Shown here: piece by piece, positions 16,440 through 26,591 of the stretch
How the letters are laid out: every line of letters starts with the position of its first letter
Position numbering within the stretch: position 1 is the first letter of the stretch
Assembly (NCBI GenBank): GCA_027450065.1
Contig: DAIDKK010000002.1
Coordinates: forward strand, 17,053 to 81,052
Origin: Candidatus Saccharimonadota bacterium
GTDB lineage: Bacteria; Patescibacteriota; Saccharimonadia; Saccharimonadales; UBA4665
Direction: 5' to 3'
Length of the DNA stretch: 64,000 nucleotides
Program-made: the position numbers and the translations under genes
Notes under the pieces: generated by a model
Databases searched by the model: none
Told to the model about the DNA's origin: nothing
Seen by the model: only the letters and a program-made list of their open reading frames with translations

Positions 16440-16453
16440 TGATATGCATATCA
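16440..16453. promoter_or_regulatory. 14-bp palindrome upstream of aquaporin gene
   Basis: TGATATGCATATCA is a perfect inverted repeat that overlaps a possible minus-strand TATGAT -10 box. It is a candidate operator for a dimeric regulator; no function is known. Confidence 0.45.
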
Positions 16454-16490
16454 TAACCGTAACCCTTCATAATGTAAAGGCCAGAGGCCA

Positions 16491-17378
16491 TTACTGTACG
16501 TACAGGAGTGAGCTGTGTGCCAATACGAGTGCAGTAGCAGTATTGTAATACTCAAGTGCAACCGCTTTTTGTTGAGCTTCCTGAGGAGTAATCGATATAA
16601 CATTTGCAGCCGCAGGGAACACACCGGCATCAACATTGAACGCTTCGAGCTTTGTGCCATATATTTCCTGTACGCGCGCCCGGTTGAGTGTTATGTTCGG
16701 ATCTCGGTTCTTGCGTGCGGCAACTTCTGCGTGTGCACCAGATAGACAGGTTACGCTTTCTTCGCCAGCCACTTCCGTGAATGAATCACGCAGTGAAAAC
16801 GCATCACTTACATAGGCATCTTCCAATAGTTGTTTTGCGTTCGACATAATCATAGAATGGGTCGCGTCATCAACGGCAACACCTTCGCTTGTCGTAACTT
16901 GGCGCAATATATCGCCGTTCGTTGAAATGAATACCAAAATATCCGACAAACGTTTTTCGGCACCACAATCGTCCTTACCGTGATCACTATCGTGACCACC
17001 AATCAGTGCCTGACTTGGCGTGCTGCCGGCTGCAACGGGGCGACCATCAATGCACTGACGTGGAATAATTAGCCGATTTTCTGGGGTGTCAGCGTTGTCG
17101 GTCAACCACTGATACATTCTTTTGGCGTGTTGGGCAGCTTTGTCGCCATCCTGCATAAATCGACGGGTCGTTAAGGCATCAGCAATTACCAGACTAAATG
17201 TACCGCCAGCTGCGTTCGGCCCGAGTTCTCCCACTTCATCATAAAATTCATCTGTACGTATGTCAGCTACAAAGGCGTCGACTTCGGCCTGTGTGATTTC
17301 ACCATTTTTGATGCGGGGCTCTGGGCCTATCGTGCCCATCGCGTTCTCGCCAAGCTCTACTATGGTAGAACGTTGCAT
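16491..17378 (-). CDS. possible cadmium-type carbonic anhydrase (CDCA)-like protein
   Basis: A 295-residue soluble protein. The ATG at 17378 is preferred because GGAGGAG lies 5 nt before it. The clearest signal is a putative metal site: CIDGRP (Cys109, Asp111, Arg113) followed by GGHDSDHGKDDCGAEKRL (His129 or His133, Cys138). A C-x-D-x-R motif with a later His and Cys is the zinc or cadmium site of beta and CDCA-type carbonic anhydrases. The rest has a plausible mixed alpha/beta make-up but no motif I can name. If correct it interconverts CO2 and bicarbonate, useful beside carbamoyl-phosphate chemistry in the arginine deiminase pathway. The family assignment needs a profile search. Confidence 0.5.
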   Translation of the reverse strand: MQRSTIVELGENAMGTIGPEPRIKNGEITQAEVDAFVADIRTDEFYDEVGELGPNAAGGTFSLVIADALTTRRFMQDGDKAAQHAKRMYQWLTDNADTPENRLIIPRQCIDGRPVAAGSTPSQALIGGHDSDHGKDDCGAEKRLSDILVFISTNGDILRQVTTSEGVAVDDATHSMIMSNAKQLLEDAYVSDAFSLRDSFTEVAGEESVTCLSGAHAEVAARKNRDPNITLNRARVQEIYGTKLEAFNVDAGVFPAAANVISITPQEAQQKAVALEYYNTATALVLAHSSLLYVQ

Positions 17379-17500
17379 AAATTCTCCTCCCATATAATCA
17401 CTTCCTTCTTAGTTTGTTTTATTGAACTTTTGTGATTTTACTCTCATTGCATAGGCAATTCAACGACCTATTGCTACAATACTCTTAGGAGCGCCCATCT

Positions 17501-17830
17501 ATGACCGATGCTTTCGGAGACACGAATGGACCTGACCACCAGCAAGGTGGCGTTCCGGTGGTGAGCAATGAAATTATTCAAGCCTACCGCGCAGAACCAC
17601 AAAATTTTGAAAAACTATTTGAACTTATTAAAGCCGCTAATCCAGAGTTGATTCGTTTTGTCATGGGCCGAGCCGAACAGTTAGCGCCAGGTGACACCAA
17701 AACAAAAGAAGTTGTCGCTCGAGTTGCCATGGAGGCAATCGGCATATTACGCTCACAAGCTGAAGCAAACGACCTCAATAGGTACCTGATTGAGTCATCA
17801 GACCCCGATGCACCAAGTTCTGCGGCGTGA
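17501..17830 (+). CDS. small acidic hypothetical protein
   Basis: A 109-residue soluble protein I do not recognise. It has a disordered N-terminus, a helical middle (EIIQAYRAEPQNFEKLFELI) and a low-complexity Asp/Pro/Ser/Ala tail. TACAAT at 17474-17479 is a likely -10 and AGGAG lies 9 nt before the ATG, so expression is credible. It converges on atpC with a 12-bp gap and no terminator between. Confidence 0.6.
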   Translation: MTDAFGDTNGPDHQQGGVPVVSNEIIQAYRAEPQNFEKLFELIKAANPELIRFVMGRAEQLAPGDTKTKEVVARVAMEAIGILRSQAEANDLNRYLIESSDPDAPSSAA

Positions 17831-17842
17831 CAGCCAAAGCCA

Positions 17843-18268
17843 TCAACGTTTCTGGTGACGACGACGGAGCGCAGCCACATTGAGGCGAACTGCATAGCGA
17901 TCAACGAGAGCCTGAGCTTGGTCGAGTTCAAGCTGAGTCTTGGCTGCAGTAAGGTGTCGTTCGGCTTCCGCTTTGGCTTTTTCTGCTTCAGCGAAGTTGA
18001 TTTCATCACCATGTGTCGCCTCGTCCACAAGGACACGCACGCGTACATGGCTAATATCGGCCACACCGCCAAATGTCGCATAGTGCTCATGCTTGTAGTC
18101 AGGGTCATCCTGCTCACGACGAATCGTAATGACACCTGGCTGCAGGGCAGTAAGGAGTGGCATGTGGTCCTTGTAGACAGTTATCTCACCGGCAAGAGTT
18201 GGCAAGGTAACCGAGTAGGCATCCTCTTCAAACTTAATGCCGTCAAGTGCGACAAGCTGTAGGTGCAT
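17843..18268 (-). CDS. atpC: ATP synthase epsilon subunit
   Basis: A 141-residue F1 central-stalk subunit. The N-terminal beta-sandwich has ITVYKDHMPLLTALQPGVITI, the canonical epsilon motif, and YATFGGVADI. The C-terminal helical hairpin is Ala/Glu/Lys-rich and can inhibit ATP hydrolysis. It is the last gene of the operon, 4 bp after atpD. Confidence 0.95.
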   Translation of the reverse strand: MHLQLVALDGIKFEEDAYSVTLPTLAGEITVYKDHMPLLTALQPGVITIRREQDDPDYKHEHYATFGGVADISHVRVRVLVDEATHGDEINFAEAEKAKAEAERHLTAAKTQLELDQAQALVDRYAVRLNVAALRRRHQKR

Positions 18269-18272
18269 ACGG

Positions 18273-19670
<1,398 letters not shown>

Positions 19671-19712
19671 TTATATTCATGTAATGTGATTGCTGTCATA
19701 TGCGTGCGTATT

Positions 19713-20582
19713 CTAGCCATTTAATGCCTCCGCACCGCCAGATATTTCGGCAAGTTCTTGGGTAATTGCTGCCTGACGGGCATTATTAAATTCAAGCGTC
19801 AGGTCATCAATAATTTCACCGGCATTGTCGGTTGCGTTCTTCATAGCCAGCATGCGCATACTCTGTTCACTGGCGATTGATTCAAGCATCGCCTGGTACA
19901 GTTGGCTCTCGAGAAGCTGCAGCGTGACGGCTTGCAGTAGAATTTCAGCAGTCGGTTCAGCTTCGGCAATGGCGAGCTCTTCGCTGATAATTTCCTCATG
20001 GAAGCCAGCCGGCAAAATACGAAGTAGCCGTGATTCTGTTCGAATAGTCGATATAAAGTGCGTGTATATAATATCGACCGCATCAGCATCACCGTCAGCG
20101 AAATGTCCTACGACCTGACCCAATAGTGGGCGCAAATCATCAGAGTTCGGGTGTTCTGGCATGTCATTGTAGACGGCCTCGATCTTTAGACCAGCAATAC
20201 GGGATGCCGCTTGGCCCACCTTACGACCAATACAGATTATCGAAGTCTCAATACCAGCCGCGCGATCTTTTCGTACCTCGCTAATGAGCTGACGAATAAT
20301 AGTACCGTCATAGGCACCGGCCAATCCAAGATTACTGGCGATAACGACCAGGTAGCGACTCTTCACCGGCCGATTTGTAAACCAGCTGAATTCATCGGCG
20401 TTTTCAAGCTGTCGCAAACGCGTGAGCATCTGGCGAGCGAGCAGCGCATACTGCGCCGGCTTCTCGGCAGCATCTTGTGCCCGTCGAAGTTTACTCGCGG
20501 CCACCAGCTGCATAGCTTTAGTTATCTGACGCGTGTTCTTAACGCTTTTGATTCGACTTTTAATCTGTTGTCGGCTGGCCAT
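19713..20582 (-). CDS. atpG: ATP synthase gamma subunit
   Basis: A 289-residue rotor shaft. The N-terminal coiled coil begins IKSRIKSVKNTRQITKAM and the C-terminal helix carries MKNATDNAGEIIDDLTLEFN ARQAAITQE, both conserved. It is 6 bp downstream of atpA. Confidence 0.96.
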   Translation of the reverse strand: MASRQQIKSRIKSVKNTRQITKAMQLVAASKLRRAQDAAEKPAQYALLARQMLTRLRQLENADEFSWFTNRPVKSRYLVVIASNLGLAGAYDGTIIRQLISEVRKDRAAGIETSIICIGRKVGQAASRIAGLKIEAVYNDMPEHPNSDDLRPLLGQVVGHFADGDADAVDIIYTHFISTIRTESRLLRILPAGFHEEIISEELAIAEAEPTAEILLQAVTLQLLESQLYQAMLESIASEQSMRMLAMKNATDNAGEIIDDLTLEFNNARQAAITQELAEISGGAEALNG

Positions 20583-20588
20583 AATTCA

Positions 20589-22154
20589 TTAGCCCTGCGG
20601 CTTCTCCTCTTGTTTTGGCTTAGCGGGAGCAAATGAATGCGCAATTTTCTTTGCCTCGTCAATCACGAATATCATTTCCTCGTCTTCGAGCTTTGTGCCT
20701 TCGTTCAGTTTAGTCACAAGCTTAGCGTGACTTTTGGCAAATGCACTATACAAATCAGCCGCTGCTTCTTTGATTTTTGAAGCTGGCACCAGGTCAAAGG
20801 CCCCATGCGTCGTTGCTGCAATCGCTACGACCTGCTCGGCAATGCTGAGCGGGCTATATTGACGCTGCTTAAAGAGCTCTGTCAGGCGTTGACCACGTTC
20901 AATTTGCTGCTTCGTCTCTGGGTCAAGGTCGGTCGAGAATTGTGCAAAGCTCGCCAATTCACGGAACTGAGCCAGGCTCAGTTTAAGGCTGCTAGAAACA
21001 GATTTAATAGCTTTCGTCTGGGCAGAACCACCCACACGCGACACACTCAAACCAACTGAGATAGCGGGTCGAATACCCTGGTAAAACAGGCTCGTTTCAA
21101 GGAAAATTTGGCCATCGGTGATAGAAATAACATTGGTCGGAATGTAGGCTGAAATATCACCAGCTTGCGTCTCGATGATTGGCAGTGCTGTTAGGCTACC
21201 GCCGCCGAGCTTATCACTCAACTTTGCAGCACGCTCCAGTAAACGTGAATGGATGTAGAACACGTCACCAGGATAGGCTTCTCGCCCTGGTGGACGACGA
21301 AGTAGCAGTGACATCTGACGGTAGGCAACCGCATGCTTGCTCAAATCATCGTAAATAATGAGTGCGTGCTGGCTATGGTCACGGAACCACTCACCCATGG
21401 CACACCCAGCGTACGGCGCAAGGTAGAGCAGGGGAGCTGGATCGGCTGGGCTCGTTGCCACCACAATGGTTTGATCCATGACACCCTCACGCTTCAAGCG
21501 CTCGACAAGTGCCGCCACCTTCGAAGATTTCTGGCCAATTGCTACGTACACGTTGATAATGCCGGTGTTTTGGCGCTTCTGGTTAATCATGGTATCGACC
21601 GCAATAGCCGTCTTACCAGTCTGTCGGTCACCAATGATAAGCTCGCGCTGACCACGACCCACAGGAATCATTGTATCGATGGACATAATGCCCGTCATAA
21701 CTGGTTCGTGCACACCCTTGCGGGCCATCACGCCCGGTGCCGTGCGCTCCAATGGAGATGTCGCTTTTGCCTTAATTACACCCAAGCCATCAAGCGGCCG
21801 ACCAAGTGGATCCACCACGCGGCCGATCATCTCAGGACCCACTGGTACTTCCAGTACTTTTCCGGTCAGACGCACGCTAGCACCAGCCACAATCTCTGCA
21901 TCTGGCGCAAGCAGAACCGCACCAATTTCATCTTCCATAAGGTTCAACACGAATGCTTCAGCAGCACCACCGGCGGTAGTCTCGATCGTAATAACCTCGT
22001 TATAACCAGCTTCACTCAAGCCATATATCCAAGCGACGCCATCACCGACTCGGGTGACAACACCGGTAGCCTGCAGACCCTCGGAGCTCCGTAAATCTTC
22101 GATGGCTGCCTGCAGTTCTTTTGATAGTTCGGCAACAGATAGATCTGTACTCAT
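20589..22154 (-). CDS. atpA: ATP synthase alpha subunit
   Basis: A 521-residue non-catalytic F1 subunit. It has Walker [14 protein letters not shown], the nucleotide-site [17 protein letters not shown] and the signature [14 protein letters not shown]. The tail ends in a short Glu/Lys/Pro-rich extension. atpH stops 2 bp before its start, so the two are tightly coupled. Confidence 0.98.
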   Translation of the reverse strand: MSTDLSVAELSKELQAAIEDLRSSEGLQATGVVTRVGDGVAWIYGLSEAGYNEVITIETTAGGAAEAFVLNLMEDEIGAVLLAPDAEIVAGASVRLTGKVLEVPVGPEMIGRVVDPLGRPLDGLGVIKAKATSPLERTAPGVMARKGVHEPVMTGIMSIDTMIPVGRGQRELIIGDRQTGKTAIAVDTMINQKRQNTGIINVYVAIGQKSSKVAALVERLKREGVMDQTIVVATSPADPAPLLYLAPYAGCAMGEWFRDHSQHALIIYDDLSKHAVAYRQMSLLLRRPPGREAYPGDVFYIHSRLLERAAKLSDKLGGGSLTALPIIETQAGDISAYIPTNVISITDGQIFLETSLFYQGIRPAISVGLSVSRVGGSAQTKAIKSVSSSLKLSLAQFRELASFAQFSTDLDPETKQQIERGQRLTELFKQRQYSPLSIAEQVVAIAATTHGAFDLVPASKIKEAAADLYSAFAKSHAKLVTKLNEGTKLEDEEMIFVIDEAKKIAHSFAPAKPKQEEKPQG

Positions 22155-22156
22155 CC

Positions 22157-22561
22157 CTAGGCCTCCAAGCTCTTTAGTTGCTTCAGTCTGTACTGAGCAG
22201 TTGTATTAATTTCATAATCCGGCGTGCGAGCCACGTACCCAGCGAGTAGTGATGCGTCTACCGATGCATCTAGCCTTACCTCCTGGGCTCCTGTTTTTTT
22301 GGCTATCGAGTCTGCGATATGCCGACGCAACTCCACGCTGAGTTCATGAGCGCTGATGACGGTTGCCAGCAGGGTGCCACTTTGAACATATATCTCACGA
22401 GCCACGTCCTGCACGAGTTGATCAGCTTTATTGATTTGTTTGCTATCAATAAGATATGCGGCGGCCATTGCAATCCACTTTGACGTGTTTGACGGTTCAG
22501 CCAATAGACCAGCCGCGATGGTTTTTGCCACAATACGTCGAGACAGCTTAATAGTCGCCAT
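22157..22561 (-). CDS. atpH: ATP synthase delta subunit, short form
   Basis: About 134 residues from the ATG at 22561; an upstream in-frame start overlaps atpF and is rejected. Delta subunits (OSCP) usually have about 175-180 residues, so this one appears to lack part of the N-terminal helical bundle. The C-terminal part, with [23 protein letters not shown] and the closing [15 protein letters not shown], fits the family. Position between atpF and atpA supports the call. It links F1 to the peripheral stalk. Confidence 0.85.
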   Translation of the reverse strand: MATIKLSRRIVAKTIAAGLLAEPSNTSKWIAMAAAYLIDSKQINKADQLVQDVAREIYVQSGTLLATVISAHELSVELRRHIADSIAKKTGAQEVRLDASVDASLLAGYVARTPDYEINTTAQYRLKQLKSLEA

Positions 22562-22565
22562 GGCG

Positions 22566-23108
22566 TTAGCTTTTCTCCTTCGCCAGCGTTCGAGCAATCA
22601 GTTCATTATCTTTTTTAGCATCAATTTTTTCGCCAATCACGCGCTCCGTCGCCAAAGCAACCAGCGAAATTGTATCGTTCTTGAGCGCTTCACGGGCCTT
22701 GCGAATATCTACGGCTAATGTAGTGCGAGCGTCAGCCACAATTTGATTGGCGCGCTCTTTGGCCTTTTCTTCGGCGGCCAGTAGGGCATTCGCGGCCTCT
22801 TCGTGGCTACGTTGCAGTAACGCCTCAGCTTCCTTGCGAGCTTCCACGAGCACATCGTCAGCCTTGGTTTCTGCGGCCAACAGTGCTTTGTGTGCTTCGG
22901 CTGCTTCTTTCAGACCAGTATCAATTGTCTTCTGTCGGGTATCAATCGTCTTGATGAAAGTTGGGAAAACGTACTTCGCCATCACCCAGACCAAGATACC
23001 AAAACCAATAATCTGAAAAATAAGCAGCTTTACGTCGATACCGAGCGTTTGCAGGATGCTACTGCTGCCTGCCGATCCAGTCGCAACTATATGTGAGAGT
23101 GCGAACAT
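22566..23108 (-). CDS. atpF: ATP synthase b subunit
   Basis: A 180-residue peripheral stalk subunit. One N-terminal membrane helix (LLIFQIIGFGILVWVMAKYVF) is followed by a long Ala/Glu/Lys-rich coiled coil (KEAAEAHKALLAAETKADD onward). It sits 6 bp after atpE and 4 bp before atpH. Confidence 0.94.
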   Translation of the reverse strand: MFALSHIVATGSAGSSSILQTLGIDVKLLIFQIIGFGILVWVMAKYVFPTFIKTIDTRQKTIDTGLKEAAEAHKALLAAETKADDVLVEARKEAEALLQRSHEEAANALLAAEEKAKERANQIVADARTTLAVDIRKAREALKNDTISLVALATERVIGEKIDAKKDNELIARTLAKEKS

Positions 23109-23114
23109 CTAGGA

Positions 23115-23330
23115 CTACTTTCCTTTAGCAATGAAGGCTACAACGATACCAATAATAGCGAGTGAGTCGGCGAACACGATAGCCGTAATCATAAGCGTAC
23201 GGATATCACCGATTTTTTCTGGGTTTCGGCCGGCAGCACCAAGGGCACCAAGACCAATAAGTCCTACGCCGATTGCAGCACCGAGGGCTGGTAGAGCGTA
23301 GGTTAGACCGAAGGCTAATGCGTTATTCAT
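23115..23330 (-). CDS. atpE: ATP synthase c subunit
   Basis: A 71-residue proteolipid of two membrane helices joined by the polar loop GRNPEKIGD. The ATG at 23330 follows AAAGGAG; upstream extension is rejected. The ion-binding carboxylate is Asp in IVFADSLAIIG rather than the more common Glu, and a Ser follows it. The helix-1 Gln of sodium-binding c-rings is not seen, so protons are the likelier coupling ion. Confidence 0.95.
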   Translation of the reverse strand: MNNALAFGLTYALPALGAAIGVGLIGLGALGAAGRNPEKIGDIRTLMITAIVFADSLAIIGIVVAFIAKGK

Positions 23331-23417
23331 TATTATACTTTCTCCTTTATTACCATTACTTACATTATGTACAAACAACTATCTGGGGTAACCCACAGCG
23401 GGCTACCGAGCTCTATA

Positions 23418-24239
23418 TCATTCCGTCTGGGCAGCCTCCTCTGAGGTTACATCAGCGGAATGAGCAGGTGAACTACCGTGGCTAGCAGTGGCAAGTGATG
23501 CAAAAATCAGCGTCAGTATATAGAACACATACGCCTGGATGAAGCCGATAAAGAGTTCAAACGCCATGAAAATTGGCAAACTAAGTGAGGCAAAGTAGCC
23601 CGTGAGCATCCCCGCAATCAAGAGGAGCACTTCACCAGCAAAGGCATTTCCAAACAATCGCAGGCTCAGTGCAACCCCACGCGAGAATTCACCGATGAAT
23701 TCCAGAAAGCCCTCAAATGTGCCAATCGGGTTTTTGAATGGGTTAATAAAGTACCGACCGGCATTCCCAAAAAAGCCATGTACTTTGATTGCGTAGAACT
23801 GCGAGGCTGACATACTAATAATTGCGAGGGCAAAGGTGAAGTTCAAGTCTGTCGGCAAACCGCGGATGAGCGGCGAACCGTGCCATGTTATGGAATCACC
23901 GACACCAGGTAAGATACTGACCCAGTATGTCAACATGACCACGAAGAATATAGTGACCGCGAGCGGTGCAATATTTTGAGCCATTTTTCTGTCTGGGATA
24001 ATATCAAACACCGCCTTGTACATACCCTCGAATGCCCACTGCACAGCACCGACTATACGGTTATATTTACCTCTCTTAATCATACGGAGAGCATAGCCGA
24101 AAATAAGTAAGAGTGCGGCGATACCCAGAACGCCCCCGAGGATGCTATTTGTAACCTCAAGCGGACCAATGGTAAATATAGGTGCCACCGGTAGAACGAT
24201 GTGCAAAGCTTCAGCAGCAAACTGGTGTGGTATAAACAT
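23418..24239 (-). CDS. atpB: ATP synthase a subunit
   Basis: A 273-residue stator channel with about five or six membrane helices. The essential Arg lies in ALSLRLFGNAFAGE, the ion-path signature. The Ser/His/Ala-rich C-terminus (SHGSSPAHSADVTSEE) is an extra tail. It lies between the small AtpZ-like protein and atpE. Confidence 0.95.
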   Translation of the reverse strand: MFIPHQFAAEALHIVLPVAPIFTIGPLEVTNSILGGVLGIAALLLIFGYALRMIKRGKYNRIVGAVQWAFEGMYKAVFDIIPDRKMAQNIAPLAVTIFFVVMLTYWVSILPGVGDSITWHGSPLIRGLPTDLNFTFALAIISMSASQFYAIKVHGFFGNAGRYFINPFKNPIGTFEGFLEFIGEFSRGVALSLRLFGNAFAGEVLLLIAGMLTGYFASLSLPIFMAFELFIGFIQAYVFYILTLIFASLATASHGSSPAHSADVTSEEAAQTE

Positions 24240-24242
24240 CTC

Positions 24243-24500
24243 TTATTTATCTCCTTCTTGGGTCAACTGACGTCTCACAAGTAACGTTGCAATGGCCGCT
24301 CCGAGTACTACGCCCACAAGCATTAACCATGGATTTGTCCCAAAGTGCCTATCGGCCATTCGGCCAATCAGCAGCAAACCAACCGTCGGTACAAACATCC
24401 GCCATGTTGTGTCAGCCATATCTAGGATAAGCGAACTCGCCACGCCACTCCGGCGCGCCTTATCGGGTCCAGGCGTGGATGCAGTTGGTGTGTCCGCCAT
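24243..24500 (-). CDS. AtpZ/AtpI-like small membrane protein
   Basis: An 85-residue protein with two membrane helices (MFVPTVGLLLIGRMAD and NPWLMLVGVVLGAAIATLLV). Small two-helix proteins of the AtpZ/AtpI families often precede atpB and assist c-ring assembly or Mg2+ uptake. The assignment rests on size, topology and position as first gene of the atp operon. TACAAT lies 11 nt upstream of the ATG and is the likely operon promoter box. Confidence 0.7.
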   Translation of the reverse strand: MADTPTASTPGPDKARRSGVASSLILDMADTTWRMFVPTVGLLLIGRMADRHFGTNPWLMLVGVVLGAAIATLLVRRQLTQEGDK

Positions 24501-24636
24501 TACGTGGATTAATTGTAACAGATGTCACTGACAAGTGTAAAGGGTGAGGATATATTTTTATGTCCACGCTGTATATTTGGATGTGCTTTAGTTTTGTTAG
24601 TACAACTCTCTAGCAAACGCAGGTCTGATATTCTAC

Positions 24637-24673
24637 TTGAAGCAGCCACTTGTTGTGCTATACTTTGTATAGT
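24637..24673 (+). promoter_or_regulatory. glutaredoxin promoter with inverted repeat
   Basis: TTGAAG (24637-24642) and TATACT (24659-24664), spaced by 16 nt, form a sigma70-type promoter. CTATAC TTT GTATAG spans the -10 and start region as a 6-3-6 inverted repeat, a possible operator. Confidence 0.6.
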
Positions 24674-24696
24674 AATATGTAAATGAAGGGAATAAC

Positions 24697-24942
24697 ATGT
24701 CAGACACACCCCAAGTTACCATCTATAGCGCCACCTGGTGCGGTTTTTGTGCTGCCGCCAAGCAATACCTTAATCGTATTGGCGTTACATACACCGAAAA
24801 AGATGTCGATGAAGACCGCGCCAACGCCGAAGAATCGATGAAAATTTCCGGCCAAACAGGCATTCCCGTGCTCGACATCAACGGCACTATCATCGTTGGC
24901 TTCGACCGCACTCGGATTGATGCCGCCCTCGGCAAGGCATGA
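24697..24942 (+). CDS. glutaredoxin-like protein
   Basis: An 81-residue thioredoxin-fold protein. VTIYSATWCGFCAAAKQYL carries the redox motif CGFC, TGIPVLDI the cis-proline loop, and IIVGFDRTRI the C-terminal GF motif of NrdH/glutaredoxin-like proteins. It reduces disulfides in the cytoplasm, for example in ribonucleotide reductase. An AAGGGA SD precedes the ATG. A perfect hairpin overlaps the stop codon. Confidence 0.88.
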   Translation: MSDTPQVTIYSATWCGFCAAAKQYLNRIGVTYTEKDVDEDRANAEESMKISGQTGIPVLDINGTIIVGFDRTRIDAALGKA

Positions 24943-24966
24943 GAGAACCGAGATAGGTTCTCTCAT
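24939..24966 (+). terminator. hairpin overlapping the glutaredoxin stop codon
   Basis: A perfect 11-bp stem ATGAGAGAACC/GGTTCTCTCAT with loop GAGATA. No T-run follows, so it may stabilise the mRNA 3' end rather than terminate transcription. Confidence 0.55.
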
Positions 24967-25030
24967 CGCGCCAGGTCTCGCACCGCTATAGCGGCCACTC
25001 GAATTGGGCTGCTCTTTCCTGAATACTGTA

Positions 25031-25066
25031 AAATCTTTGCCGAACTAAATTCGGCAAAGATTTTTC
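25031..25066 (+). terminator. strong intrinsic terminator-like hairpin
   Basis: AAATCTTTGCCGAA pairs with TTCGGCAAAGATTT around loop CTAAA, followed by TTTCT. It lies 90 bp after the glutaredoxin gene and may end that transcript or an unknown small RNA. The interval 25067-25451 contains further hairpins (TCTCTTTT/AAAAGAGA near 25240 and CCGGC/GCCGG near 25270) but no gene I can support. Confidence 0.65.
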
Positions 25067-25451
25067 TATAGATTTTTGCTCTATAGCACTCTGGAATCTC
25101 CTGGCTCGATATGTCGTCAGGTAACACAACTTGTCCGCTAGGACCAAATGGTACTTAGGCAAAGCTGTTTGTGCTGGTTGGTTATGGTTGCTGACAATAT
25201 TCGACCAAGAGGATGGAAGTAGTGCCAAGGTTTTCTGCTTCTCTTTTGTCGGCAAAAAGAGAAGGCGGGTCCGGCTAAAGCCGGAATCGAAGCAAAGAGC
25301 GAGAAGCCAGAGAATCCTTCGGCCTCGTGTAGGATGACAAAACATCGGCCACCCCTTACCACAAGTAAAATCGCTATTCTGTAGCATATGTCATCGCGTA
25401 TTAATCATATATGTGCTTATATATGCATAGAACGTAACGAAGGGGAGGCAC

Positions 25452-25880
25452 ATGGCACGAAACACCGAACCAAAACTTACAGCATCAGATGAGATGGACT
25501 CCGAGCAACACAAAGCTCTGCGCCTTTTCACGAAAGCCACGCGTAGCATCCCCAACACTATGGCCCATACCATACATACCTTTGGTGAGGTCGACACAAC
25601 AGCAACACCAAGGACGACGACACCAGCCCACAAACTAGCCCAGCGTGCCGTTCGACAAATACTCAAAACTGGCGCTGACCTAGAGGCAAAACCAGACCCA
25701 GAAACAGCAGAGTCTATGCGCCGGGCAATAGTCAACATTGACCCGCTTCAGAATCCAGAAGCGCGTCGGCTTGCACGCCTCGGCGTATTCACTATCGAGG
25801 TGGGGGTTTGGGAAGAGCAGCAGGCCGCCAAGTTCTTAGTATCTCAAGAAACTCAGCAAGCTGACTCATCTGCAGCCTAA
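25452..25880 (+). CDS. hypothetical protein
   Basis: A 142-residue soluble protein I do not recognise. It is polar, with Thr-rich (TTATPRTTTPAHK) and helical charged segments and no membrane helix or Cys pair. A strong GGGGAGG SD lies about 5 nt before the ATG, which supports translation. It precedes the cobalamin adenosyltransferase gene, which has its own promoter box, so shared function is not implied. Confidence 0.6.
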   Translation: MARNTEPKLTASDEMDSEQHKALRLFTKATRSIPNTMAHTIHTFGEVDTTATPRTTTPAHKLAQRAVRQILKTGADLEAKPDPETAESMRRAIVNIDPLQNPEARRLARLGVFTIEVGVWEEQQAAKFLVSQETQQADSSAA

Positions 25881-25928
25881 TTTACCACAAGAGCATCACT
25901 GAGTGCCGATTCGTATATAATCATATAT

Positions 25929-26498
25929 ATGGCTTTTGAGGATTACGAAACAAAAGAATCAGTTGTGATCGTATATACCGGTGAGGGCAAGGGTAAAACC
26001 AGTGCCTCGCTCGGTCTTTTGGTGCGCGCACTCGGTAATCGGTGGCGAGTCGCGTACGTGCAGTTTATCAAATACTGGGGAGTTGGTGAGCACGCATTCA
26101 TTCGTGACATTTTACCTCTGTATAAAAATGACCTCTTATTCTATAAGGGTGGCAAAGGGTTTTATGATGCCGGCGAATTGAGCGCCAGTGATATTACACC
26201 CGAGCAGCACAAGCAAGCCGCCCTCGATACCTACGGGGTGGCATACGAAGCAGCGACTTCTGGCGAGTATCACCTGGTGATATGCGACGAGATAAACAAT
26301 GCCGTGCATGATGGCTTATTGACCGAGGCACAGCTCAAGAAACTCATTACCGCACGCCACCCAAAGACAAGCCTATGCCTAACGGGACGCGATTTTCCAC
26401 CAAAACTACTCGAGTATGCCGATATAGCAACTGACATGCACAAGATTAAGCATCACTTCGACGATAAATTCCTCGCTAACAAAGGTATCGATTTTTAG
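25929..26498 (+). CDS. cobO: cob(I)alamin adenosyltransferase (CobA/BtuR family)
   Basis: A 189-residue ATP-dependent corrinoid adenosyltransferase. The P-loop is GEGKGKTSASLGLL near the N-terminus, followed by AYVQFIKYW and LVICDEINNAV, hallmarks of the CobA/CobO/BtuR family. It attaches the 5'-deoxyadenosyl group to cob(I)alamin to make coenzyme B12. With no biosynthetic genes nearby it fits salvage of imported corrinoids, linking it to the riboswitch operon at 6.0-8.2 kb. TATAAT (25916-25921) ends 7 nt before the ATG, so it is probably leaderless. The last 48 bp are duplicated downstream. Confidence 0.92.
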   Translation: MAFEDYETKESVVIVYTGEGKGKTSASLGLLVRALGNRWRVAYVQFIKYWGVGEHAFIRDILPLYKNDLLFYKGGKGFYDAGELSASDITPEQHKQAALDTYGVAYEAATSGEYHLVICDEINNAVHDGLLTEAQLKKLITARHPKTSLCLTGRDFPPKLLEYADIATDMHKIKHHFDDKFLANKGIDF

Positions 26499-26591
26499 CA
26501 GATTCGGATGAGCTAGGGGAGAGCAGCCAGACAAAATGTGAACCATTTTGTCTGCGCGTAGAGAGGGGATATTCCCCTCTCTAAACCCATT

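Noticed and set aside
21333..22094. 253-residue plus-strand ORF antisense to atpA
   Set aside because: It is a shadow of the highly conserved alpha subunit gene; His/Cys-rich antisense composition and no start signal.
23115..23330. Sodium-binding c subunit
   Set aside because: A Ser follows the carboxylate, but the helix-1 Gln needed for the sodium motif is not visible, so proton coupling is the safer reading.
24986..25387. Long minus-strand ORFs in the glutaredoxin downstream gap
   Set aside because: Codon use is atypical, the frame runs through strong hairpins, and there is no SD or TANNNT box.
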